Program-made: the position numbers and the translations under genes
Shown here: piece after piece, positions 32,618 through 43,613 of the stretch
Numbering within the stretch: position 1 is the stretch's first letter
Layout of the letters: every line of letters starts with the position of its first letter
The notes under the pieces: model-generated
The model's input: the letters and a program-made list of their open reading frames with translations, nothing else
The model's database searches: none
What the model was told of the DNA's origin: nothing
NCBI GenBank assembly: GCA_010093605.1
Contig: MU004186.1
Span: 637,765 to 701,764, forward strand
DNA length: 64,000 nucleotides
Source: Lophium mytilinum
Lineage: Eukaryota > Ascomycota > Dothideomycetes > Mytilinidiales > Mytilinidiaceae
Direction: 5' to 3'

Positions 32618-35600
32618 TAGCGGTTTTTCTCCCACACCCACACGAGATTGCCCACACGCCCGATGAGGCCTGGCGGCCTCGCACGGGCGTAACGCCTATA
32701 TAAATTAAGGTTAGCCACGTATTTAGTGTATAAGGAATATAGCAAGGGGGTCCCTATAATTTAGCTAGCTAAAAAGGGCAATATTAGAGGGATTTTCAGC
32801 TAAGGTTCCGCGGCTAAGAAATTACTATAGAAAATTTAGTTTTTTAAGGTTTTTTATAAGAATAAGTAATAATAAGTTTAATAATAGGTTTCTACTACTT
32901 TAGGCAGCCTTAAATTAATAGGAAGATTAACTCTATAAGGCTTAGCGTAGTATTTAAGCTCTAGATAGGCGTGCGCACTTCTAAACGCCTTATTTTAAGT
33001 AGAATCTTAATAATATAGATAAGAAGGTTTACTATTAAGAGACCTAGTAAGTATATATATAGTAAGGCTGTATAGCCTTACTATATATATATTATAGCCT
33101 ACCTATTTTAATGCCGCGGCTAATAGTTTATTAGGTTCCGCCCGCATAAAATCTAATAGCTAGCACCTATATTATTTAATATAGATAAAAAGATAAGGTT
33201 TAATATATACTCTACTACGCCTAAAAAAGTAATATATACTATAGCTAAGCGCCTAGCATACCTAGAGAGGTACTACTCGCATATAATATGCATGGGGCGA
33301 AGTAGATTCTAGATATTAGAGGTTTTTAATAGCTTAATTAAGCGGCTATATAATAAGTAGAAGGACCTACTATATTAAAGGCCTTAGCTTAATAAGTATA
33401 TAATACTTAAGAGGTATACTAGAGCTCTCTAGAGACAGGGGTATAGTAGAGGGCGAGTATAGGGCTCTATAGATAGTACTTTCTTTAGATTCTATAGGCC
33501 TAAGAATAGTTAGCGCTAGCTTACTATATACTCCGGATATTATAAAGAAAACGGGCTAAAGTATTAGTTAATTATAATACTAGATAGACTCGCTTCTTAT
33601 ATATCTATGCCCTTCTTAGCGCTAAGTAATAACTAGAATATCTATTTATAATTAGAAGTAATTAAGAGGCTCTAGAATATCTTTATTAGTAAGCCTATAT
33701 TATATTTATATAGTAATAATATATATAGAGAGAGCTATAGTTATATTTCTCTATAGAGTAACTAGAGAGGGTTTAGATAGTTAATATATAAGCAACTATA
33801 GTTAAATTATAAGCTTAGTAGCGCTAGAATTATAGTAGAGAATACCTTTAGAAAGATTAAATAGCTATTTACCTATAATTACCTTAAATAGAGCCTCTAG
33901 TATAGTAGCTAGCCTCTTGCCGCGTATTTTATAGTGTTAGTACTCTTCTATAATATTTTAACGTGCCTCTAGGGCATAATAGATCTAATTGCAAAGTAAT
34001 TTAAGTGCGAGCCGCCGTCTATAATAGAGTATCTAGGTATAGAAGTAGTAGAAAATAGGCCTAAGAATAAGGCTATAGAAAATAGGTAGTATATAGAAAA
34101 TAGGTTATATATAGAAAAATAGGTAGTATATAGAAAGTAGATAGTTTCTAGGCTATAGAATAGAATAGAAGTATTAAAATTACGCTAGTATATACTAATA
34201 GCCTCTTAGTAATTTACTTAATTTAAACTCTACTAATTAGAATATATAGATCCTTGCTAAACCCGCTACTACCTACTATTACCTAAACCTTATTCTTGCA
34301 CCTACCTAGCTTAGTAGCTACTAATTAGTTAGATTCTCTTATTAAAGCTCTTTTAATATACTTAAACCTAACCTCCTATACTAATCTACTACCTATTCTA
34401 CCTACCTCCGCGCTCTAATAGCTGCCTTATTATTGCCCGTAGGTTATTATTTACCTTCTACTACTTAGTACGGTCCTTCTATATCTCCTAGCAAAGCCCG
34501 GCGATGTTAGCCGGCCTAGAAACTATCCTCTTATAAAGTTTAAGCTTACGGCGCCTTATTTCTAGTTTCTTCTTTCTCTCTTTATATTAGATAGCCTCTT
34601 AAGACGCTATAGCATTAAAATAGCAGTTAAATAGCTAGTTTATAGCCTCTATAGAATACTAAGCGTCTACTATAGCTTAATAGTAAGAAGTATCTAGGTT
34701 TATACTAGTATATAGCACCACGCATCTCTCTCTATTCTCTTTCTCTTCTCTCTTTCTCTTTACTACGCGCTGGAGGCAGCTAATAGCTATCTTATTCTTC
34801 TCTCTCTTCTCTCTATCTAGCTCTTCTATTAATTTCTTTTTATCTAAAGCTTTCTAGTTTACTATTGCAATAATATTATCTACGCGCGCGTTAAATTAAT
34901 TAGGATTCTTACGCCCTATGCCTTTATTCCAGCCTATAAGATAGGCCTCTTAGTGCCTAATCTAGCCCTTTAAGTAGATCTACTTACTATCTAAACCTAT
35001 ACTATTTTTCTAGCTAAAAATTATATAGTAGAGGTTTATAGGTTTAAACCCTATTTTCTTCTTATATTCTACTATTATATCTCTATAGAAAGCCTTATTA
35101 CTCTTAGCCTTTATATATAGCTTCTTACGGGCAATAAAGAGAGTAGCTACCTCTAGCTTAAGGCTATCTTTCTACTCCACAGCTTTACTACGCATCTTCC
35201 GCTTTCTACGTGTAGTTATATAAAACTTCTAAATATAGCTAGTAACCGGTGCAATATTCTTATCTATAGGTGCCTTAGCGGCCTTTCTAGCGGCAGCTTA
35301 TTTCTTTAGCGCTACTGTTTTAGTAGGGGCAGAAGAAGGTAGGTTCTTCTTCTTATCCTTCTTATTATTATCTATTATTATAGGCTTATTCTCTTTAGTT
35401 TTCTTAGCCTTGCTATTATCCTCTATAGCCTTTCTATTCTCTTTTCTCTTTCTCCGTGGTGTAGCCTTTCCTTTGCCCTTTAGCGCGGCTACTTCCGCAG
35501 CCTAAGGCGCGCCCAGTTCCGCAGCCTAAGGCGCGCCTAGTTCCGCAGCCTGCGGCGCGCGCGGTTCTGCAACTAGAACTGGCGGCGATAAAGCTATTAT

Positions 35601-36433
35601 AATAGGCGGCCGTAAGGGCGTTAATATAGTAGTTAACTATAGAATATACTAGAGAGAAACTAAATAAGTTTAATACATCTTATAATATAGCGGCAGTATT
35701 AGAGCTAGTAAGCTTGCAAGTATTAAAGTAATAGGCGATAAAGAGATTATATATACTTTTAGCTAACTATTATTATAGTATAGTTGCGGCGCGTACTACT
35801 ACTGCCTCTATAGAGGACTTAAATTCTATAGCGTAATATTATATATATTACTATACTTATAGCCTATACTATTATAGATAGAAGGGGGGCCTTATAGCTA
35901 AGGTTAAGGCAGGCTATAGGCCTAAGGTTAAGGCAGCCTACGGGCCTAAGGCTGCTAGCTAAAAGGCGTAGAAGGATTATATACCGGCCGTGTAAGGTAA
36001 AGAAAAGGTAATTAGGTAGCTATAGGTATATATAGGTTACGCCCTATATATAGTAGCTGTTTTAAATTATTTAAATTACTATAAGAACTTATACTAATAA
36101 AAATATAGGTGTAAATTTAAATAGTATATATAACGCGTTAATATATAATATATATAATATTAATTCTATCTATATACTAAGCTACTATATTATTCTACTA
36201 AACCTTATATAGCCTTCTCTCTATATAGGTAAGCTACCTATATTATAGGTGAGCCGCCCACTACCCACTAATTTGTAAAGGAGTTGTGTAAGCCCCTTTA
36301 TTTCCGTGCTAACGTGTTAATTTGGTGGCGTACAGGGGCCTCAACACCAACCTTTCCTCTCACGGGCGAGCTAGCCCGTGCGGGGTGTGGGCGGCGTGTG
36401 GGCAGCCGTGTGGGTGAGGGAGAAAAACCGCTA
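32618..36433. mobile_element. RIP-saturated DNA transposon relic, Harbinger-like (DDE_4)
   Basis: Ends carry imperfect inverted repeats of about 44 bases (TAGCGGTTTTTCTCCC... at 32618 and its complement ending 36433). They sit in a TATA context, so the target duplication may be TA or TATA. The interior is very AT-rich and nearly lacks CA/TG. On the plus strand, 33440-34020, decayed fragments (GSIDSTFFRFYRP, LTIYSGYYKENGLKY, ARIIVENTFRKIK) follow the order of a DDE_4 / PIF-Harbinger-type transposase. A second decayed frame with charged helices lies on the minus strand (about 35230-34300). Dozens of stops are present. The family call is from motif order; the exact superfamily is open. Confidence 0.7.
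35495..35575. repeat. 24-base GC-rich minisatellite inside the RIP relic
   Basis: About three units of TTCCGCAGCCTAAGGCGCGC plus four bases, GC-rich within otherwise AT-rich DNA. CpG is kept while CpA is largely lost around it. Confidence 0.65.
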
Positions 36434-36567
36434 TAATAACCACTTCTGCGACGTCAACATTGCATGTCCTATACGTAGGAGCGTTGATATCACAGAGCCA
36501 GCTACGGAAGTGACGGGTTCCTGCTTGGCGTAGACATATCGTAAAGTTTTAGCCCAATGGACAGCTC

Positions 36568-38443
36568 CTACACCAGCCTTATGCTTTCTCTAGGTTCTTT
36601 AAATGCGTCCATCGAATCCTTTACAAAAATCCTGCCCAACCCGATTCTTTCATATGTATTCGTGTTCTCTTTGCATTTCCTGAGGAGTAGCACTTCTCTA
36701 ATTGGATCAGCAGTACGGTTAGGGGGATGAGACAGCCGCAGCCGGGTACTGATCTGGATGCAGGAGACCACCGCGCCCGCTTCAATCAATGACTCATAGT
36801 CAGTTTTGAGATCAATCATACAGTACCCTGGATTGGAGTACTCTGCAGTGCTCGAGTCTTGACCCTCGATATGCCGTCTTCCTCTAACAAACGATAGAAG
36901 CCCGCATCCTGTGCCCTTATAATTCCAATCATGGGATGCCTTAGCGAACTTTTGCCTGCAAGCGTGGTCCGAAGAGATCTTACGCACTTCGGCTATGTCT
37001 AGACAGCCTCGAATTACGAGATCATTGCGGACGAGTCGTCCAGTAAACTCAGGTCCATCCCAATCGCACTGTAACTTTTCAACCTCGGCATTTAGTACAT
37101 ACTCGACTCTGGTTATTATATCTTTCGTGCGTCGGTGGTCAATTGCTTCGTTGACTGACAGCCAGGACCACGATGGCATAGGGAATTCGTAACTGTGAAA
37201 CCGCGTTCCAAGGTCGGAGGCGTTCCAAAGTAATCCAAGAATCAAATCACTTTTCCAAAGCCCTAGAACTGGTATATCTTTGGTCCGCTGGGCGAAATAC
37301 TTTATCACGCCGGTGATTGCCGCCAACCGATCAGACTCATAGGTGAGTTGCCTTCTTGTGTAATCCTCGATCCAACGCCACCATTGAGCCTGCGATATAT
37401 CATCGCTGGATCTAGTTCTAACGTAAAAGGAATCAGCAAGCAGATCCTCCCCTTCGTGGGTCACCATCTGCACCCTGGTCTTGCATCCCCACTGGAGTAC
37501 TGGTGCACAGAAGGTTATCGATCTAAAAGAAAGAAGATCCTCTTGAAATGCCCAAGCCCGACCGTAGAGTGGAGAGTCTAATATTTGCAACTTGCGATAG
37601 ATTTCCTCTTTCCACTTTTGTTCTTGTGTAAACCAGTCATTTCTCAAGAATCCGTCTTGACAGTCAGCAGCTGAGGCAGCCGTAATCGTTATGGACGCGT
37701 TCTGATAGACTGAAGCCATTTTCCCAGCTTCGATAGCCCAGTCCCCTGGATGTGTCCTAATGCCATCGTCGTCTTCCAACAATACCTTCTGAATGATGCA
37801 CAATGCATCGACGTAAAGGTATTGAAGACCGAGCTCCCAGGTGACGAAGATGGCGTCTTGGATTGTCCGCGGCAGACGGTTCCATGGTATGCATTTCTTA
37901 TGCTCTTCTAGCCTATTGATGGTAGTTTTGTAATTGGCCCCCGAGGTCCCCCAGCAGTACGACAAAGCAGCATAACTACCCTTTTTCCCGTCTCTCAATA
38001 AGACGAATTGAGTCTATCTCGTTTGCCTGGCCAACGTCAATGACCCTGGTGGGTAAAGTAGTGATGCCGACTCGAGACGAGCCACATCTGGGATGGTCTG
38101 CGTTGCACTTATCAACCCATTTCCGTACAGAAGAAAGAAGTAGAGTGACTTTATCATCTAGGAGAAGGGCCTCTAAATGCGCGCCATTAGATGAAACAGC
38201 TGGAGCCAACGAGACCGAGGAATCACTGTCATCGGGTCCTAGATCAGCTCTTTTGCTCAGGTTCTCTGATATGATTCGACTTCTGCTAGAGTTCTTCAAA
38301 TGGCCTTTTGCGAGGAGCAAGGGCTTTGTCGACTCCTCCGAGTCGCTGATGGGCAGTCGCCGGCGTTTGTTCGGAGGTGGCCCCACCGGCATGGGATGAT
38401 TCCAAGGGCTCCTTCGTGGCCTCTTGGATTGGTAGCCTGACAT
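36568..38443 (-). pseudogene. HET-domain (heterokaryon incompatibility) gene fossil
   Basis: A HET-family gene, nearly full length. The start at 38443 is followed by a basic, Pro-rich N terminus and a Cys/His segment. The HET core follows: SYAALSYCWG, then LQYLYVDALCIIQ and ASITITAASAADCQDGFL, the three classic HET blocks. A variable C-terminal half of about 300 residues follows. No introns are needed. The frame shows about one break, so I treat it as a broken copy that may be recent. HET proteins trigger vegetative incompatibility in filamentous ascomycetes. It lies directly beside the RIP-altered transposon relic (134 bases away), a usual setting for such genes. Confidence 0.8.
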
Positions 38444-39331
38444 CCTGTAAATCCAGATAGAAAAACGTGGCCTCGACGGCAAAGAAATAGTAGGCTGACA
38501 GCTCTGTCGAGGTATGGTGTCTAAACAAAGATTCGGTAGAAGAGGAACGCGATTAGAAGACGAGCCGTTCGCGGGCCGAAAGCGAAACAGAAACTGTATG
38601 AATCAATAGACTTGGGAGGGTGAAGAAGTCTAGATGTTTGATCACTGTAGCGCGATCTAGGGTGCAGTCGCTCTGTTCTAGTACCCTGTTATTCATGCAG
38701 ACTGACGTGGCGTGAGGGGCTCATCATCTCTTGGAATCTCAGCCTTGTCGACGCTGGTAACTTGATAGGTCATGAGATACGTAGCTGCGCGTGCGGCTGT
38801 AGGTGCCGTTGCAGCCTCGTCCGCCCGGTGAAGGCACAGCCCGTGTGGTGGCTTGTTTAGGTATCCATGCTGCATGCGGCGCAGCACTCGACCCTCCAAA
38901 TTCCAACCTTCTTGCGATGCCAATCCCACGATACTGATAAGGGTCGCTGTGGGCGGCAATGATTGTATTTTTATTGGCGAAAAAGCTAGCTAATCCACGA
39001 GCCGGAGAAATGCATGATAGAAGTTGCTGTGTAAGCTACTAGACGAGAACCTACGACACGCCGACTGGCCTTGCAACTTTCAGTAGCCTTGAGATTTGCA
39101 GTCGGGATTGGGACCGTGATGTGAACGATGAGACAAAGTAGTGCAGCAAACTTCGTGGCCAAGGTGGCGGATTGCTTCCTACATTTGCAGATGGCATTGA
39201 TACTCTTGGTCTATCTTGTGAGTCTTTCAGAATTCCACTTTTTACGCAGACAAGTATACCGTTCATATAACACGAAAGAGCAAAGCTCTTCTTCAAGCTC
39301 CACCACTAGACACTGCCAACCACCAGGCCCT
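38444..39331. other. Intergenic
   Basis: About 0.9 kb. An 88-codon open frame on the minus strand (38693-38959) has no recognisable features and no supporting context. Confidence 0.45.
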
Positions 39332-42300
39332 CTACTTTCCACTTCGTCCTCCCAACTTGGCAAGCAACCTCTTCTGAGTATCGCCTAACCTCACGAATGG
39401 CAGAGTCTTCTCCGTCGGCTGCGGCAAGAAGCCCACCTCAATCAGGAACGCAAGATACACCTCCACCGTCTGCAGTTCTACCGCTGCTCCCTTCGAAACG
39501 TCATGACCAGTCCACTTGGCATCCAGCTTAAGCGCCTTCGCTGCGTTAGCGTCGTCGAGTTCCGGGGCGCGCGTGTCGCTGGGCAAATCGCCGGTGACGA
39601 AGTGGTAGAGAGGTAACAGTGCATGCTCCTCCTTGCCCTCTCGGATGTAATCATCTAGCTTCTGCTTCCATTCCTCGTATGATACTTTCTTAACCCCATA
39701 GGCAGCTAGTGCCTCGGTGAATTGATTGAATGTCAGGCGGGGATGCGAAGTGACTTGGGCAACACCAAGGGGCTCTGTTGGTGGGTAGAAAGAGGTTGCC
39801 ACGACCACGCGAGCCACGTGCGTGACAGGAACCATGTTGACGGTGTTATTCATATCGATGGACACGCCGATTTGGATGCTGCCTTTCAGCATACGGACGA
39901 GGAAATCATCCGTATTGGTAGCTGGTGAATGTTAGCCTTGCACGTCCTCAAGGATGAAGTCCAAATGAGATAGGTAACTCACTTCCTTTCTCCGGATCGC
40001 CAGTCACATAACCTGGCCTGATAATACACCCTTTCAGGCCTCTTTTTCCAGCGGCGCGGACGAGATATTCGGCAGCCCACTTGCTCTGGCCGTAGCCGGA
40101 TCCGAGACCCTTCCTCGACCCTTCTAGATCATCGGCTTCGCTGACTCCAGCACCGCCTTCCGCAATGCTCTGCTCTGACACCTTGATATAGTGCTCATTG
40201 TCAAGAACAGATGTCGAGCTGACGAACCCGAGCTGCTTGGCCTTTCCTGTCGCACACAAGGAGAGGATGGTCATGGTACTGAGGACGTTCGGGGCACGTA
40301 GTCGCGAGTAGGGAAGAACCCAATGGACTAGTGCTCCATTGTGAATAACCACATCTACGGTGTCTGCGAGCCGATTCCAGACGTCCGGGGCGAGTCCAAA
40401 GTTTGCTTTTTCGAGATCGCCAGGCAAGCACTCCAATCGAGACTTCCAGTTGTTACTCCAGACATCCCATATACCGTAAGCTTGGCAGATATCCGTAATT
40501 CTGCTGAGCGCTGCTTCTCCGTCTTTCGCTCGCACAAGGGCAACGACTTTGACTGTTGGAGATTTCCTAGACAGCAGATCTTGAAGGATGAAAGCCCCTA
40601 AGAAGCCTGTAGCTCCAGTAAGGAACACAGTATGCTCCTTTGTAGGATCCAGGTCGCGGGCTTCGAACTTCTCGATCAATTGCTTGCTGAGATCTCTTGC
40701 GTCGGCTGAATAATCTTCGTCTTCTGGGTCGTCATCAACCGCCTCGCCGACGTCAAGTCGAAGACCGACAGGATCTAATGCTTGGTCTACATTCGCTGAG
40801 AAGCCACGAAGTGTTGGGTATTGAAAAATGATGGACATCGGGACATCGATATCCCTCCACTTCTTCCTCACAGCCATAAGCATTTGTTGGGCAATAATGC
40901 TATGGCCACCAAGGTCAAAGAAAGAGTCGCTTCCGCCAATGCTATCTGGGTTTACTCCCCGGATTAAGTTGGCCCAGATTTCGGCCACGGCCTTCTCTGT
41001 TGGCGTGAGTGCTTTGCCCAATTGTGAAGGCCTTCGAGCTCCGGCAGCGGCTAATTGTCCTGGCTCGGGGAAAGGTAATGCGGGACGGTCAATCTTCCCA
41101 TTAGGGTTCAAAGGGAAACGGCTGAGCGGAACCAAGACGGACGGAACAGCATACGCTGGTAGCTTCTTTTTCAAGTGCTCCCTTACGTCGTCTCGCAGAA
41201 ATTTGAAACGCTTCAACATGCCTACCATGCTGGTGTCAGTCGAGTCATCGATCCTACCATGGTCTTCGAGCCATTGATACCACCGCTTCATTTCGGGAAC
41301 GATGTAGCCTTGGCGCGTTAGCATACGGTTGCAACCATAGTCTGAAGTAATACTACTCACTAACGAGTGTCGGTTCTTCGTAAGCGTCACGCTTCAGCAG
41401 GGTGACATTCTCCCGAACTAACGGGTGGGCGGCAAGATGGGAATCGATTTCTCCCAATTCGATCCGGAACCCGCGAATTTTGACCTGTGAATCAACCCGT
41501 CCCGAGCAGTGCACGTTTCCATGCTCATCGTAATATCCCAAGTCACCAGAACGGTACAACCTGTCCCTTGGGCCCTTCCAGAACTCCCGCCATGGGGCAG
41601 GGTTCTCAGCTGCTTTGACGTTATCCTCCTTAACCCATTTCTCGTTGTCGACAAACCAGTTCTTGACAAATTTCTCAGATGTCAGGTCTGGAAGCCCTAG
41701 ATATTCTTCTGCTAGACCTCCTGCACGAACATATATTTCGCCACTCTGTCCCACCTTGCATATTTTGGTTCGGTCCTCACGGTCGACGACAAGTAGTTGG
41801 ACGTTGTTCATACCTCGTCCCGCAGGAATGACTTCGGGCATCGTATCCAGGAAGTCAGGCGAGTCATTACGGCTAGGAAGCTCGTAATAGCTCACCGCTC
41901 GCTGGGTTTCTGTGGTTCCGTACATGTTCACGATCCGCACATTTGGAGCCAGCTCCTGCAACCTTCTGCAATCCCGCTTGATGAGCAAATCCCCGACGAA
42001 GAACGAGTGGTGCAGGCTTTCGAAGATTGCTGCCGCGCCCCCGACCAGAATTTGTCCCATGGCAGGTGTCAGGTGGGTTACAGTCGGCTTGTACTTCCGC
42101 ATCCATTCAGCTAGCTTCTCATGCTGGATGTCTTCTTTGCTTGGGACAAGCAATTGTGCTCCGAGGAAAAGCGGCGTGAATATGTCCCGCTGAATAGGAT
42201 CATGGGCTATACCTGAAAGCATCGTGAACCTGTCATTGTCCGAAAGTCCGAACCTCTCGGCCATCCACGGAAAGTAATGTGTCAGCGAGAAGTGCCGTCC

Positions 42301-43021
42301 TCTGACGCCCTTTGGACGCCCTTCAGAGCCAGATGTAAAAGACAATGTCGGCGTCGAGTCTGGGCCGACAACAACGGGTGTGAACGTGTCTAGTTTCTGC
42401 TGCTCATCTAGACAGTCTTGCTCATTGACCTGCCCTCCTACCACTGTTCCATCATCAGCGAGACGTAGGCCAGGAACTTCCGTGCGCAGATCTAGATGTT
42501 CCGATATATATGAGCGAACTTGCTCGGACAGGGGCCCTGCTTCTTGTGTGGCTTTGTCGATAACCACTAGGGCTCGTGGTTGGGAGACTTCTAGGTATAT
42601 GCACTGACGGTCAGGAGGGTATCTGGGAAGAAACAAGTCTGTTAGCATCCGAAATAAGACGTTCACAATGTGAAAGGCCTTACAGAGGATCTAGAACAGA
42701 GAACGTGGCTCCCGCAGCCAAAGCAGCCATGATTGCAACCACCAGATCAACACCTCGGTGGGCAAAGATCATGACCACATCTCCCCGCTGTATGCCGCGT
42801 TCTACGAAGTGAGTAGCTAGAATTGCAGATGCCCTATAAATCTGCTTGTACGTGAATTCGCGCTGCGGTGAGGAACTCGAGGCCGTCTCAACCACACATG
42901 TTCGCTCTGCGTACTGTCCTTGGGCATTTCGTCCAAAGATATCGAAGATAGACCCCTTGAAATCCGACCAGTATAGATCCGCGGTGGGATCCGGCAGTAC
43001 TGGCCCAGACTCCATGGCCAT
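39332..43021 (-). CDS. LYS2: Alpha-aminoadipate reductase (NRPS-like A-T-R), short N terminus
   Basis: Four exons (42684-43021, 41361-42622, 39983-41308, 39332-39921) give 1,171 residues in phase. It catalyses ATP- and NADPH-dependent reduction of alpha-aminoadipate to the semialdehyde in lysine synthesis. The adenylation domain shows [21 protein letters not shown] and [13 protein letters not shown]. The carrier domain has FFDLGGHS with the phosphopantetheine Ser. The reductase domain begins [15 protein letters not shown] (NADPH loop). Fungal Lys2 proteins are usually about 1,390-1,420 residues; here the start at 43021 ([15 protein letters not shown]) lies where the canonical protein is already 200 or more residues in. 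The frame stays open somewhat upstream but does not resemble the usual N-terminal region. The carrier protein needs activation by a Lys5-type transferase, which is not in this window. Confidence 0.88.
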
Positions 43022-43613
43022 TGTAAGGGTCAGTTGGGTATCAATGAAAGGTGCAAACGGTAATTCTCTGCTCCAGCGACGGGAGTGGTGGAGACCAGTC
43101 TAAAGACGATGTTTGGAGCTTGTAGAAGGTCAATTGAACTCCATGTCATCGGGGTTTCCGCTCAAAATCCTTTTCGAGTCACACATACAGGAAATGGCGC
43201 AACAAGGTGGGATGGATGGAGTCATGCGAGATCGGCCTGTAGAAAAATATCTGGGGAAAGGAACAAACCTCCGCCGACGCCGAAGACTTGGCAAAAGCAG
43301 GGGGGAACCTTCCATTGGGACACCAAAAAGTTCACCGCGATCGTCACTCCGCATCTTGACACGACGCCTCTTTAGACACCCCCTCTACTCCTCGCTATAT
43401 CATTTCTTCGCGTCTTGCCTACGCAGCCCCTCCTTGTCTCCACTCTCTACGTCCACTTCTTCTTCCATTATCTCAGGCCGCGTCACTGCGCCAGGGGGCT
43501 TTCGGACTGCAGACGAGCACAAGACGTGGCCGTATCCTCTTCATTGAGTGACTTCTGATGCGGAACTAAGCCTTCTGCGCCCTCTCTTTCCTCGTCGAGT
43601 CCAGTCTGCCATC
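43022..43613. promoter_or_regulatory. Divergent promoter between LYS2 and membrane-protein gene
   Basis: 592 bases between two opposed start codons, with CT-rich stretches at 43375-43470 upstream of the plus-strand gene. No specific factor site is claimed. Confidence 0.45.

Noticed and set aside
34250-35560. Second gene in the RIP relic as an intact host gene
   Set aside because: Full of stops and CpA-depleted like the rest of the element; best seen as the element's second decayed frame.
38693-38959. 88-codon minus frame as a small gene
   Set aside because: No signal, motif or clear start; one of several similar frames in the spacer.
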